Assembly: GCF_014384765.1 (NCBI RefSeq)
Contig: NZ_JACRSP010000001.1
Location: 62,001 to 126,000 of the forward strand
Origin: Feifania hominis
GTDB taxonomy: Bacteria > Bacillota > Clostridia > Oscillospirales > Feifaniaceae
Direction: 5' to 3'
Length of the DNA: 64,000 nucleotides
Shown here: piece after piece, positions 43,151-52,332 of the stretch
Position numbering within the stretch: the first letter of the stretch is position 1
Layout: each line of letters begins with the position of its first letter
The notes under the pieces: generated by a model
Database searches by the model: none
Told to the model about the DNA's origin: nothing
The model's input: only the letters and a program-made list of their open reading frames with translations
Translations under genes and position numbers: made by a program

Positions 43151-44143
43151 TTGAAACTGGCGAATGTGATCCAGGCACTGATCGTGTCTTTTGTGCTGGT
43201 GGCGGCGGTGATGCCGCTGTTCATTCCGCTGCTGAGAAAAATCAAATTTTCACAGAGTATCCGCGAAGAGGGGCCGAAGTGGCACGAGGTCAAAAACGGA
43301 ACGCCCACCATGGGCGGCATCGTCTTTGCGGTCGCCATCAGCGCAGTGACGCTGATCTTTGCGTGGCCGGAGCTCAGCGAGGGAAAAATGCGCGCTCTCA
43401 TCTCGGTGCTCTGTGCGCTCTCCTTTGGTCTAATCGGCTTTCTTGACGACTACATCAAGGTGGTCAAAAAGCGCAATCTGGGGCTTCGTGCCTACCAGAA
43501 GTTCAGTCTTCAGCTGCTCGCGGCGCTGGTCTACCTGTTCACTCTGTACCGCATGGGGTATATTACGACCGCCGTCTACATACCATTTATCAATGTGAGT
43601 GTGGACTTCGGGCCGTTTTACTACCTCTTCGCCGTCTTTGTGATTGTGGGCACGGTCAACAGTGTCAACCTCACCGACGGCCTCGACGGCCTTGCGACCT
43701 CGGTGACGGTTCCGATTGCGATTTTCTTCGGCGTGATTGCCATTCGCCTCGGAGCGCTTGACAACGCGGTCTTCGCCGCCGCAACGGTGGGCGCGCTCGT
43801 GGGCTTTCTGCTCTACAACTTCCACCCGGCCAAAGTGTTCATGGGAGATACGGGCTCGCTGTTTCTGGGCGGTGCGGTCTGCGCCATGGCGTTTGCGTTC
43901 AACATGCCGGTGATTCTGGTCATCGTCGGCTTTGTCTATGTGATGGAGACCATCTCTGACATCCTGCAGGTGGCCTATTTCAAGCTCACCAAGGGAAAGA
44001 GGCTCTTCAAGATGGCGCCGCTGCACCACCACTTCGAAATGTCGGGGTGGAGCGAGGTGAAGATCGTCTATGTCTTCTCCGCCGTGACGGTGCTGCTGTG
44101 CATTCTGGCCTTTGTGGGCCTGACCTATTACTACACGTTTTAA
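43151..44143 (+). CDS. mraY: phospho-MurNAc-pentapeptide transferase MraY
   Basis: MraY (330 residues) makes lipid I. It is polytopic with about ten spans, and carries GTPTMGG near the N-terminus, the Mg-binding DDYIKV, NLTDGLDGLA, MGDTGSL and the HHHFE catalytic region (PLHHHFEMSGWSE). Start is a TTG after AGGGGGACGGGG. murE lies 21 bases upstream. Confidence 0.95.
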   Translation: MKLANVIQALIVSFVLVAAVMPLFIPLLRKIKFSQSIREEGPKWHEVKNGTPTMGGIVFAVAISAVTLIFAWPELSEGKMRALISVLCALSFGLIGFLDDYIKVVKKRNLGLRAYQKFSLQLLAALVYLFTLYRMGYITTAVYIPFINVSVDFGPFYYLFAVFVIVGTVNSVNLTDGLDGLATSVTVPIAIFFGVIAIRLGALDNAVFAAATVGALVGFLLYNFHPAKVFMGDTGSLFLGGAVCAMAFAFNMPVILVIVGFVYVMETISDILQVAYFKLTKGKRLFKMAPLHHHFEMSGWSEVKIVYVFSAVTVLLCILAFVGLTYYYTF

Positions 44144-44170
44144 GGCGCCGTGGGCGATGGAGTGATTGCT

Positions 44171-45322
44171 TTGAGAGAAAAACGCCGCAACAGAGCAGCT
44201 CAAAAACAGAATACGCCGGCGACAATCAAAGAGGGGTTCGATCTGCCCTTTTTTGTGTTTGTCATTTTGCTTTTGTCGGTGGGCCTTGTCATGCTCTTTT
44301 CGGCGAGCCACGCCAACGCCTTTGACCGTTTCGGCGACAGCTACTACTTCATCAAACAGCAGGCGAAATGGGCGATTCTGGGGCTTGTGGGCATGTTTGT
44401 GGCGACCTATGTCTGTACGCCCGCCTTTCTCAAGAAAATGGCGCTGCCGGCGCTCGGCATCTCGATTGTGCTACTGGCGCTCGTGCCCATCATCGGCGTG
44501 ACCAAAAACGGCGCCAAGCGCTGGCTCGGCGTGGGCGATTTGACGTTTCAGCCCAGTGAGATTGCAAAGGTGGCCGTCATCCTGGCGTTCGCCTACCTCA
44601 TGAGCAACAACCAGAAGAAGATGAACACATTTCGCGGCGGAATCCTGCCGTATGGCATCATTCTGGTTGTGGTATGCGGACTCATTGCCGTGGAGAAACA
44701 CATCTCCGCGACGGTGCTCACCTTTGCCGTCGGCATCATCATGATGGTGGCGGGCGGCTCCAATCTTGTGTGGCTGTGCTCCTTTGGCGCGGCGGGCGTC
44801 GCGGGAGTCGTGGGCATCATCCTGAACTCCTCCTACGCCATGCAGCGGGTCAAGGTCTGGCTCGACCCCTTTATCGACCCGCGCGGCGATGGCTTTCAGA
44901 ACATCCAGTCGCTGTACGCCATCGGCTCCGGCGGGTTCTTCGGCCTCGGCCTCGGCAAGAGCCGCCAGAAGTACATGTACATTCCCGAGCCGCAAAACGA
45001 TTTCATTTTTGCCATTGCCTGTGAGGAGCTCGGCTTTCTCGGAGCGCTGATCATCATCAGCCTCTTTGCGCTGCTGATCTGGCGCGGGTTTGTCATCGCC
45101 TTTCGCGCGCCTGACCGCTTCTCGGCGCTCGTCGTGGTGGGCATCATCTCCAAGGTGGCGATTCAGACGGTGCTCAACATTGCGGTTGTCACAAATCTCG
45201 TGCCGAACACCGGCATCCCGCTGCCCTTTTTCAGCTACGGCGGCACGGCGCTTCTCATTCAGCTCTGCGAGATGGGAGTGGTGCTCGCCATCTCCCGCTA
45301 CTCGCGATTGCGACGATCTTGA
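44171..45322 (+). CDS. ftsW: SEDS peptidoglycan glycosyltransferase FtsW
   Basis: A 383-residue SEDS protein with about ten membrane spans and the motifs KRWLGVGDLTFQPSEIAK, RVKVWLDPFIDPRGDGFQ, and the C-terminal PNTGIPLPFFSYGGTALL. Position between mraY and murG gives FtsW rather than RodA or SpoVE. The TTG at 44171, eight bases after GGAG, is preferred over a GTG at 44150. Usually murD stands just before it; here it follows mraY. Confidence 0.93.
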   Translation: MREKRRNRAAQKQNTPATIKEGFDLPFFVFVILLLSVGLVMLFSASHANAFDRFGDSYYFIKQQAKWAILGLVGMFVATYVCTPAFLKKMALPALGISIVLLALVPIIGVTKNGAKRWLGVGDLTFQPSEIAKVAVILAFAYLMSNNQKKMNTFRGGILPYGIILVVVCGLIAVEKHISATVLTFAVGIIMMVAGGSNLVWLCSFGAAGVAGVVGIILNSSYAMQRVKVWLDPFIDPRGDGFQNIQSLYAIGSGGFFGLGLGKSRQKYMYIPEPQNDFIFAIACEELGFLGALIIISLFALLIWRGFVIAFRAPDRFSALVVVGIISKVAIQTVLNIAVVTNLVPNTGIPLPFFSYGGTALLIQLCEMGVVLAISRYSRLRRS

Positions 45323-45400
45323 GTATACTGTCGCCTGGGCCCTCGGGGCGCAGGCGATTTTTCTTGCGCGGCGCAAAATCAGGAAAAAAGCCCCTGTGGA

Positions 45401-45429
45401 TTCACTATTTTGAGAAAAGTATGTATAAT
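45401..45429 (+). promoter_or_regulatory. internal promoter before murG
   Basis: TTCACT, 17-base spacer, TATAAT (perfect). It would allow murG-murA-ftsQ to be expressed apart from the upstream cluster. Confidence 0.65.
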
Positions 45430-45476
45430 AATAGGGAACAGCTGTTTGAGAGTGAGGAAAGGGATTGGTTGACACC

Positions 45477-46592
45477 ATGAAGATACTGCTGGCCGGCGGC
45501 GGGACCGCCGGGCACATCAACCCGGCGCTCGCCATCGCCGATTTCATTCGCGAGCGCAAGCCGGGCGCGGACATCCGCTTCGTCGGCACCGAAAAGGGCA
45601 TTGAGAACAAGCTGGTGCCCAAGGCCGGCTATCCGCTCTACAAGATTGAGGTCTACGGCTTCAAGCGCGAGCTCTCGCTGAAAAACATCAAAAAGAGTTT
45701 CATTCTCCTGCGGGCCGTGCGCGAGTGCGAGAAGATCATCCGCGAATTTCAGCCCGATGTTGTCATCGGTACCGGCGGCTACGTCAGCGGGCCGGTGCTC
45801 TATGCCGCGACCAAACTTGGCGTCAGGACAGCCATCCACGAGCAGAACGCATACCCCGGCATGACAAGCAAGCTGCTCTCCCGCCGGGTGGACAAGGTGC
45901 TCATCAGCTTCGATGAGAGCCGCAAATACTTTCACACGAAGACGAGCATGGCGCTTGTCGGCAACCCCATCAACGAAAAGATGCTCTTTGCCGACCGCGA
46001 GACCTGCCGCAGAAAGCTCGGCCTCGATGAGCGGCCCTATGTCGTCTCCTTTGGGGGCAGCATGGGCGCGCGCAAGCTCAATGAGACCGTCGCTGATTTC
46101 ATCGCCATGCACTGCAGAGAGGGAAAGATTCAACACTGTCACGCCACGGGAAAGTTCGGCTGGAAGTGGATGCCCGACCGCCTCAGAGAGGCCGGCATCG
46201 ACCTTGCAGCCTACCCGCAGATCGACATGCGCGAATACATCTACAACATGAACGAGGTCATGGCGGCGGCGGATCTGATCATCTGCCGTGCCGGGGCGAT
46301 TACGCTCGGGGAGCTTCAGGTCATGGGCAAGCCGAGCATCCTCATCCCGTCGCCCAACGTCACCAACAACCACCAGTACTACAACGCCCGGGCTCTCAGC
46401 GACGCGGGCGCCGCTGTGCTCATCGAGGAAAAGGATCTCACCGCGCAGCTGCTGCGGCAGACGGTGGACGATCTGCTCGCCGACCCCAGGACTCTTGAGA
46501 CCATGGGAAAGCGCGCTCAGAGCATGGCGATTCTCGACTCGGTCCAGAAGATCTACGACGAGCTCTACGCTCTGATGGACACGCGCGCCTGA
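45477..46592 (+). CDS. murG: lipid II synthase MurG (UDP-GlcNAc transferase)
   Basis: MurG (371 residues) adds GlcNAc to lipid I on the inner membrane face. It has the Gly-rich loop LLAGGGTAGHINPALA, EQNAYPG, GGSMGARKLNE and the UDP-sugar site CRAGAITLGELQ. The ATG at 45477 is chosen; a TTG 12 bases earlier overlaps the ribosome binding site. Confidence 0.95.
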   Translation: MKILLAGGGTAGHINPALAIADFIRERKPGADIRFVGTEKGIENKLVPKAGYPLYKIEVYGFKRELSLKNIKKSFILLRAVRECEKIIREFQPDVVIGTGGYVSGPVLYAATKLGVRTAIHEQNAYPGMTSKLLSRRVDKVLISFDESRKYFHTKTSMALVGNPINEKMLFADRETCRRKLGLDERPYVVSFGGSMGARKLNETVADFIAMHCREGKIQHCHATGKFGWKWMPDRLREAGIDLAAYPQIDMREYIYNMNEVMAAADLIICRAGAITLGELQVMGKPSILIPSPNVTNNHQYYNARALSDAGAAVLIEEKDLTAQLLRQTVDDLLADPRTLETMGKRAQSMAILDSVQKIYDELYALMDTRA

Positions 46593-46665
46593 CGCTGCTG
46601 TAACAGAGTATCCCCCCTTCGCATAGGATATGATTGCAATCACTACTTTTTGCGGAGGGTTTATG

Positions 46666-47916
46666 ATGGATCGACTTTACCTTGAGGGACCGTGCACCGT
46701 CAGCGGCGAGATCGACGTGCAGGGCGCGAAAAACAGCGTGCTGCCGATACTGGCAGGCGCGCTGTTGACGGACCAGCAGATCGTTTTGACCAACTGTCCC
46801 GACATCCGCGATGTGCGCGCGACGTTTCAGATACTCAAATATCTCGGCTGCTCGGTCGACTACGACAACGGCGTCGCCGTCATCTGCGCCGCAGGGATGA
46901 ACCGCAGCGAGATCCCCGACGCGCTCATGCGCGAGATGCGCTCGTCGATCATGCTGCTCGGCGCCATTCTGGGGCGAATGGGAACGGCCCGGCTGGGTTT
47001 CCCCGGCGGGTGTGAACTCGGCCCGCGGCCCATTGACTTACATATCTCCTCGCTGCGGCGCCTCGGCGTCACATTCCTCGAGGAACACGGCTTTCTCGAC
47101 TGCACCGCCGCAAAGCTGCACGGGGCGGACATCCACCTGGCGCTGCCGAGCGTGGGCGCAACGGAGAACATCCTGCTGCTCGCCTGTGTGACCCCCGGCA
47201 CCACGCGGATATTCAACGCCGCAAAGGAGCCCGAGATCGAGGATCTGCAGAATTTTCTCAATGCCATGGGCGCGAAGATCACCGGCGCCGGCGGCTCCAC
47301 CATCACCATTGAGGGAGTTGAAAAACTCCACGGGGCCGAGTACCGCATCATGCCCGACCGCATCGTCACGGTGTCCTATCTCGCGGCGGCCGCCATCTCC
47401 GGCGGAGAGATTCTGGTGCGCAAGGCCTGCCCGCCGCATGTGATTTCGGTGACCTCGCTGCTCGAGGAGAGCGGCTGTGAGATCGAGATGGCAGGGGAGG
47501 ATATCCGGCTTCGCCGGCGCGGCCCCATCGAGGCGGTCAAACAGATTCGCACCATGCCCTACCCCGGTTTCCCGACCGATGCGCTCGCGCCGATTATGGC
47601 CTATCTGACGCTGGCACAGGGCACGAGCATCTTCTATGAGAGCATATTCCAAAACCGCTACAAGCACGTCGAGGAGCTGCTGCGCATGGGAGCAAACATC
47701 AAGGTCGAGGGCCGCGTTGCCATCGTGGAGGGTGTCAAAAAGCTCACGGGCGCGAGCCTTGTTGCAACCGATCTGCGCGGAGGCATGGCGCTTCTCATTG
47801 CGGGAATCGCCGCCGAGGGGGAGACCGAGATCACCGAGGTCTCACTCGTAGAGCGCGGCTACGAGCATATGGTGCGCAATTTTTCCAGCTTGGGAGTTAA
47901 AATCAGAGAGGGTTAA
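46666..47916 (+). CDS. murA: UDP-GlcNAc 1-carboxyvinyltransferase MurA
   Basis: MurA (416 residues) does the first committed step of peptidoglycan synthesis. It has GAKNSVLPILAGAL at the N-terminus (Lys and Asn of the active site) and the catalytic Cys loop FPGGCELGPRPIDLH, so it should be fosfomycin sensitive. Two ATGs (46663, 46666) follow GGAGGG; the second has better spacing. It takes the place that murB often has in this cluster. Confidence 0.94.
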   Translation: MDRLYLEGPCTVSGEIDVQGAKNSVLPILAGALLTDQQIVLTNCPDIRDVRATFQILKYLGCSVDYDNGVAVICAAGMNRSEIPDALMREMRSSIMLLGAILGRMGTARLGFPGGCELGPRPIDLHISSLRRLGVTFLEEHGFLDCTAAKLHGADIHLALPSVGATENILLLACVTPGTTRIFNAAKEPEIEDLQNFLNAMGAKITGAGGSTITIEGVEKLHGAEYRIMPDRIVTVSYLAAAAISGGEILVRKACPPHVISVTSLLEESGCEIEMAGEDIRLRRRGPIEAVKQIRTMPYPGFPTDALAPIMAYLTLAQGTSIFYESIFQNRYKHVEELLRMGANIKVEGRVAIVEGVKKLTGASLVATDLRGGMALLIAGIAAEGETEITEVSLVERGYEHMVRNFSSLGVKIREG

Positions 47917-47918
47917 AC

Positions 47919-48710
47919 ATGCCAAAGAGAATGACGGACGGCGGGGCCGCCGCGCCCCGCCGCCCGAGAAAAAAGAGAAGACGTGCCAGAAGACGGGGAC
48001 TGAAGATCTTTCTTCTGGTTCTCATTCCGCTGATTGCGCTGACGGCCGCCTGTGTGTTCGCTGTCAACTACTTCTTTGTCATCGACACCATGACGGCGGC
48101 GGGCAGCGAGCACTACACCGAGGCGCAGATCCTTGAGGCCTCGGGCCTTCAAATGGGGGACAACCTCTTCAAGCTTCTGCCCTGGCGGGCGGATGAGCTC
48201 ATTACAAAGAAGCTGCCCTATCTCGAGAGTGTGAGCATGAAGCTCAAAATTCCGAGCGGCGTGCACTTTGAGGCGGTTGACGCGCAGGCCTGTCTGATCG
48301 CGCAAACCGACAGCGGGTACTATCTTGTCAGCGACCGCTACAAGGTGCTCGACAAGCTCGAAACGCCCGAGGGCCGCGCGCTGCCACTGGTTCGCGCGAA
48401 CTTTGGCGAGGAGATCGCCGTGGGCGAAAAACTGCCTTTTTTGACGCAACAGGATGAGAAAATACTCATTGACATCATAAATTATCTATACGATAATAAT
48501 AAAATAGACAGGGTACAGTGGGTTGACCTGCAGCGCCACATCGATATCCGGCTCATGGTGGATAATCGCTTTGAGGTGGAGCTTGGCGACTATATGGATC
48601 TGGCGCAAAAGCTGCAGTTTGCCCAGGGGATACTTGCAGAGCTTGGCGAATATGACCGGGGGATCATTGATGTGTCTGACACGGAGAAGGCCATTTTTGA
48701 ACCGTCGTAA
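47919..48710 (+). CDS. ftsQ: FtsQ/DivIB cell division protein
   Basis: A 263-residue bitopic protein: basic cytoplasmic tail (PRRPRKKRRRARRRG), one membrane segment (about 28-50), a POTRA domain (about 55-125, AGSEHYTEAQILEASGLQMGDNLF) and a C-terminal beta domain. It links FtsL/DivIC in the divisome. It starts two bases after murA. Confidence 0.88.
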   Translation: MPKRMTDGGAAAPRRPRKKRRRARRRGLKIFLLVLIPLIALTAACVFAVNYFFVIDTMTAAGSEHYTEAQILEASGLQMGDNLFKLLPWRADELITKKLPYLESVSMKLKIPSGVHFEAVDAQACLIAQTDSGYYLVSDRYKVLDKLETPEGRALPLVRANFGEEIAVGEKLPFLTQQDEKILIDIINYLYDNNKIDRVQWVDLQRHIDIRLMVDNRFEVELGDYMDLAQKLQFAQGILAELGEYDRGIIDVSDTEKAIFEPS

Positions 48711-48736
48711 AACAGGAAACGGAGTATGGAAAATCA

Positions 48737-49477
48737 ATGAAGAAAACACTGGGCTATATCGGCATCTTTGTGCTCTGCGTGATGTTCGGTTTTCTGCTGA
48801 TGCTCCAGATGAAGAGCGTCAAGTACAATGCCACCGACGCGCAGGACAGCCAGATTCTCAGAGCCAGTGAGCTGCAGTCTCTGCTCAACAAGGAAAAGGA
48901 GAAGAACGAAAAGCTCTTAAACGAGCTTCTGACGTATAAGGACGAGCTCAACAAATTCCGCGAGGAGGCGTCGAACTCCGGCACCTATGCCAAAGTGCTC
49001 GCAAAGCAGCTGGAGAACGCCGAGATTCTCGCGGGCATCACAACGGTCTCGGGCCAGGGCGTTGTCGTCACCATGAAAGACAGCAGCATGACGGCGGCTC
49101 CCGGATTTGAGGAGAGCTACTACCTCATCCACGATGAGGACATTCTGAAAGTGGTAAACGAGCTGCGCGACGCCGGGGCGGAGGCGATCTCCATCAACGG
49201 CGAGCGCCTGGTTTCGACCAGTGAGATCCGCTGTGCCGGATCCATTGTGAGCATCAACAACAACCGCTATGCCGCGCCCTATGTCATTCGTGCAATCGGC
49301 GACGCCGCGACCATGGAGTCGGCGCTGAAAATGCGCGACGGCGTCATCGACAGCCTGCGCGACCCGTGGGGCATCGAGGTGACGGTCGAGCGCAAGGACA
49401 AAATTGTCATCGAGGGCTACAACGGCGGCACACAGTTCAAGTATGCCGTTCCCGAAAAAGCGGAGACCGCTCAGTAG
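48737..49477 (+). CDS. DUF881 family protein (YlxW-like)
   Basis: A 246-residue protein with one membrane segment (about 5-22), a coiled coil (about 40-75, LLNKEKEKNEKLLNELL) and a DUF881 domain (about 90-240; GQGVVVTMKDS, LIHDEDILKVVNELRDAGAEAISINGERL split around the core). Found before sbp and ftsZ in many Firmicutes; role in division is presumed, not shown. Confidence 0.85.
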   Translation: MKKTLGYIGIFVLCVMFGFLLMLQMKSVKYNATDAQDSQILRASELQSLLNKEKEKNEKLLNELLTYKDELNKFREEASNSGTYAKVLAKQLENAEILAGITTVSGQGVVVTMKDSSMTAAPGFEESYYLIHDEDILKVVNELRDAGAEAISINGERLVSTSEIRCAGSIVSINNNRYAAPYVIRAIGDAATMESALKMRDGVIDSLRDPWGIEVTVERKDKIVIEGYNGGTQFKYAVPEKAETAQ

Positions 49478-49504
49478 CGGCCCAGGCGGAAAGGAAATTC
49501 ACTT

Positions 49505-49846
49505 ATGCTAATTGGTCTTGTGGGTCTGACGCTCGGGCTGCTCGTCGGAGCGTATTTTCCCGGCTTTGTGCCGAATGAACTGTCGGTCTATGTGGCCGTT
49601 GCAATTCTCGCCTGCTTTGATTCCATTGTGGGCGGCCTTGTGGCCAAATTTGAGAAGAGCTATGACGACAGAATCTTCATCAGCGGTTTCTGCATCAATG
49701 CGGTGCTCGCGGCTGTGTTTATCTATTTCGGCAAGGTGCTGGGCATCGACTTGAGCATTGCGGTCATCGTGGTGTTCGGTTCGCGAATCTTCAACAATTT
49801 CGCCAAGATGCGTAGAATACTCTTGAATTTTGATCATGAGAAATGA
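49505..49846 (+). CDS. sbp: small basic protein Sbp (DUF1290)
   Basis: A 113-residue membrane protein with three or four hydrophobic segments: MLIGLVGLTLGLLVG, VYVAVAILACFDSIVGG, FISGFCINAVLAAVFIY and DLSIAVIVVFGSRIF. The last 10 residues are basic. It is the sbp gene of Firmicutes division clusters; function unknown. ftsA, which usually follows, is absent. Confidence 0.88.
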   Translation: MLIGLVGLTLGLLVGAYFPGFVPNELSVYVAVAILACFDSIVGGLVAKFEKSYDDRIFISGFCINAVLAAVFIYFGKVLGIDLSIAVIVVFGSRIFNNFAKMRRILLNFDHEK

Positions 49847-49852
49847 TATGAT
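49823..49852 (+). promoter_or_regulatory. putative ftsZ promoter within the end of sbp
   Basis: TTGAAT, 18-base spacer, TATGAT, about 90 bases before the ftsZ ATG; moderate match. Confidence 0.5.
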
Positions 49853-49943
49853 GTTAGAAAGGTATAGTACATACCTTTTGTGTTGTGACATCACGAGAGA
49901 GGCGCTCGTTTTATAGATTATTTTTGGATGGAGGTACTTTGCG

Positions 49944-51200
49944 ATGCCTTTTGAATTCGATACCGACACTGGCAATCCAGTAACCATAAAAGTAATAGGA
50001 ATCGGCGGCGGCGGCAACAACGCCATCAACCGTATGATAAACGCGGATGTGACGAGCGTGGAATTTGTCGCCGTCAATACGGACAAGCAGGCCCTCTTCT
50101 CCTCCAAGGCGACGCAGAAGATTCAAATCGGCGAAAAGCTGACCAAGGGCCAGGGCGCCGGTGCGAACCCCGAAAAGGGCCAGCGTGCGGCGGAGGAGAG
50201 CCGCGAGGAGATTGCCTCGGCGCTCAAGGGCGCCGACATGGTGTTCATCACGGCCGGCATGGGCGGCGGCACGGGAACCGGCGGCGCGCCGGTGGTCGCC
50301 GAGATCGCAAAGGACATGGGTCTTCTGACTGTCGGCATTGTGACAAAGCCCTTTAAATTCGAGGGCAGAAAGCGCATGGAGCAGGCCGAGGCGGGCATCG
50401 CGAATCTCAAAGAGCGCGTCGACTCGCTGGTCGTCATCCCCAACGAAAATCTCAAATACGTCTCCGAGACTCCCATCACACTGCTCAATGCCTTTGACGT
50501 CGCGGACGACGTGCTCAAGCAGGGTGTCTCGAGCATCTCGGATCTGATCAACATTCCCGGCCATGTCAACCTCGACTTCGCCGATATCACCACCATCATG
50601 CGCGACGCGGGCCTGGCCCACATGGGCGTGGGTCACGCCAAGGGTGAGAACATGGCCCGGGCCGCGGCCGACATGGCCATCAAGAGCCCGCTGATCGAGA
50701 GCTCGATCAACGGCGCCAAGGGCGTTATCATCAGCATCATTGCCTCGCCCGACGTCAACCTCGAGGAAGTGGAGACGGCCTCCTCCATGATTGCCGACGC
50801 GGCTCATCCCGACGCAAACATCATCTGGGGCGTCGCCTTCGACAACGACATGGAAGATGAGATCAAAATCACCGTCATTGCCACGGGCTTTGCGAGCGTC
50901 ACGACGTCGACCGATTTCACAAGGGCCGCAAACAGCGCGTTCGGTGCGCAGAATAAGAGCGCAAATGCCGAGCCTGCCGCGCCGAGTGTCCCTGAGCCGG
51001 AACCGCCGCGCTCGACGTTCTCGTCGCCCTTTGTCACGGACCTGAGCTCCTCCAGAAGCAGCGCTTCCCAGCCGACCGAAAGCCGCCATCGCGGTCTGAT
51101 CGACGACAGCGACACCAGCAGCCTCTTCGGCAGCAACAAGGAGACCACCATCGACGACATCGACGATGTGTTGACTTTCTTTAAAAAGAAGAACAAATAA
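49944..51200 (+). CDS. ftsZ: cell division GTPase FtsZ
   Basis: FtsZ (418 residues) forms the Z-ring. It has IGIGGGGNNAINRMI, the tubulin signature GMGGGTGTGGAPVVA, the T7 loop NLDFADITTIM, a disordered Pro/Ser-rich linker (about 320-395) and a conserved C-terminal peptide with TIDDIDDVLTFFKKK that in related species binds FtsA or SepF. Because ftsA is not in the cluster, SepF is a likely tether; inference. GGATGGAGG precedes the ATG. Confidence 0.97.
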   Translation: MPFEFDTDTGNPVTIKVIGIGGGGNNAINRMINADVTSVEFVAVNTDKQALFSSKATQKIQIGEKLTKGQGAGANPEKGQRAAEESREEIASALKGADMVFITAGMGGGTGTGGAPVVAEIAKDMGLLTVGIVTKPFKFEGRKRMEQAEAGIANLKERVDSLVVIPNENLKYVSETPITLLNAFDVADDVLKQGVSSISDLINIPGHVNLDFADITTIMRDAGLAHMGVGHAKGENMARAAADMAIKSPLIESSINGAKGVIISIIASPDVNLEEVETASSMIADAAHPDANIIWGVAFDNDMEDEIKITVIATGFASVTTSTDFTRAANSAFGAQNKSANAEPAAPSVPEPEPPRSTFSSPFVTDLSSSRSSASQPTESRHRGLIDDSDTSSLFGSNKETTIDDIDDVLTFFKKKNK

Positions 51201-51208
51201 GGCGTGAG

Positions 51209-51239
51209 AAAACCGGCCCCAAAATGGGCCGGTTTTTTT
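51209..51239 (+). terminator. ftsZ terminator
   Basis: AAACCGGCCC and GGGCCGGTTT with a 6-base loop, then TTTTT. Confidence 0.92.
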
Positions 51240-51250
51240 CTTGGTCGCTG

Positions 51251-51279
51251 TTGCGCCGGGGCTTTGGCGCAGATATAAT
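51251..51279 (+). promoter_or_regulatory. promoter of corA with leader
   Basis: TTGCGC, 17-base spacer, TATAAT (perfect). Transcription starts near 51286, leaving a leader of about 120 bases before corA. Confidence 0.72.
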
Positions 51280-51315
51280 AAAAGTTGAGAAAACACTCAG
51301 GAGAGGAGAGACCGC

Positions 51316-51351
51316 ATGAATCCCGACCCTTTGCGAAGAATAATGAGGTAG
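51316..51351 (+). CDS. 11-codon leader peptide upstream of corA (MgtL-like, low magnesium sensor candidate)
   Basis: ATG to TAG encodes MNPDPLRRIMR, preceded at a good distance by AGGAGAGGAGAG, a stronger site than corA itself has. The enterobacterial leader MgtL of the mgtA magnesium transporter begins M-E-P-D-P; its early acidic/proline run destabilises ribosomes when magnesium is low and so turns on the transporter gene. The PDP at codons 3-5 followed by Leu-Arg-Arg matches that plan. After the stop, CCTTT (51368-51372) can pair with AAAGG (51394-51398) in the corA ribosome binding site, with two further flanking pairs across a mismatch, giving a possible way for ribosome position to control corA. 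Seen: ORF, site, sequence. Inferred: the role. Confidence 0.5.
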   Translation: MNPDPLRRIMR

Positions 51352-51405
51352 ACTGCGGGCAGTGCGGCCTTTGGACTTGCGCGGCCTGTGGGGAAAGGAC
51401 GCGCA

Positions 51406-52329
51406 ATGATTTCTTACTGGAAGACCATCGAGGGAAAAATGACGGCGGTGGACGCCATGGAGAGAGGCTGCTGGGTTGACGTAGTCAATCCCACGCCCGA
51501 CGAAGTCGCGTATCTGGTCGATACGCTCCACCTTGACGAGGGCTTTGTGCGCTCGTCGCTCGACGAGGAGGAGACCTCGCGCATCGAGACGGAGGACGAT
51601 CAGACCCTGATCATCATCGACGCGCCGAGCATGCGCAGAGAGGAGGAGGGGATCATCTACTCCACGCTGCCAATCGGTATCATTTTGACCGAGGAACAGA
51701 TCTACACCATCTGCAGCGAGGAGGCGCCGGTTTTAAAGGACTTCTCTGAGGGCCTTGTCAAAAACTGTAAGACCCAGCAAAAGACGCGCTTTCTGCTGAC
51801 CATATTGCTGCGCGTGGCCACGCGCTTTCACCAGTATCTCAAGCAGATCGACAAGATTTCGGGTTTCATCGAGCGGCAGCTTCACCGCTCGATGAAGAAC
51901 AAAGAGCTCATTCAGCTGCTCGATCTGCAGAAGTCGCTGGTCTACTTTTCCACCTCGCTCAAGGCGGATGAGATCACGATGGAGAAGATCTACCGCGGGC
52001 GCACCATCAAGCTCTATGAGGAGGATCAAGATCTGCTGGAGGATGTTCTCATCGAGATCAAACAGGCCATTGAAATGTCAAACATCTACTCGAACATTCT
52101 GACCGGCACAATGGACGCCTTTGCCTCCGTCATCTCAAACAACCTCAACATCGTCATGAAAGTGCTCACCTCGATTACGATTCTCATGGCGATTCCGACC
52201 ATGATCTCGGGCTTCTACGGCATGAATGTGTCCGATATGCCATTGCCGCAGTTCGGGTTTCCGCTGCTGCTGTCGGTGGTTGCCATCGCAGTCGCCGCAT
52301 TCATACTTCACAAAAAGGATATGCTCTGA
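51406..52329 (+). CDS. corA: CorA family magnesium/divalent cation transporter
   Basis: CorA (307 residues): large cytoplasmic N-terminal domain with long helices (about 1-240) and two C-terminal membrane segments joined by the selectivity loop with the YGMN signature (ISGFYGMNVSDMP). It forms a pentameric magnesium channel. The ATG at 51406 follows GAAAGGA; a GTG at 51388 is in frame but lacks a site. The leader peptide and hairpin upstream suggest magnesium-dependent translation. Confidence 0.92.
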   Translation: MISYWKTIEGKMTAVDAMERGCWVDVVNPTPDEVAYLVDTLHLDEGFVRSSLDEEETSRIETEDDQTLIIIDAPSMRREEEGIIYSTLPIGIILTEEQIYTICSEEAPVLKDFSEGLVKNCKTQQKTRFLLTILLRVATRFHQYLKQIDKISGFIERQLHRSMKNKELIQLLDLQKSLVYFSTSLKADEITMEKIYRGRTIKLYEEDQDLLEDVLIEIKQAIEMSNIYSNILTGTMDAFASVISNNLNIVMKVLTSITILMAIPTMISGFYGMNVSDMPLPQFGFPLLLSVVAIAVAAFILHKKDML

Positions 52330-52332
52330 GGG

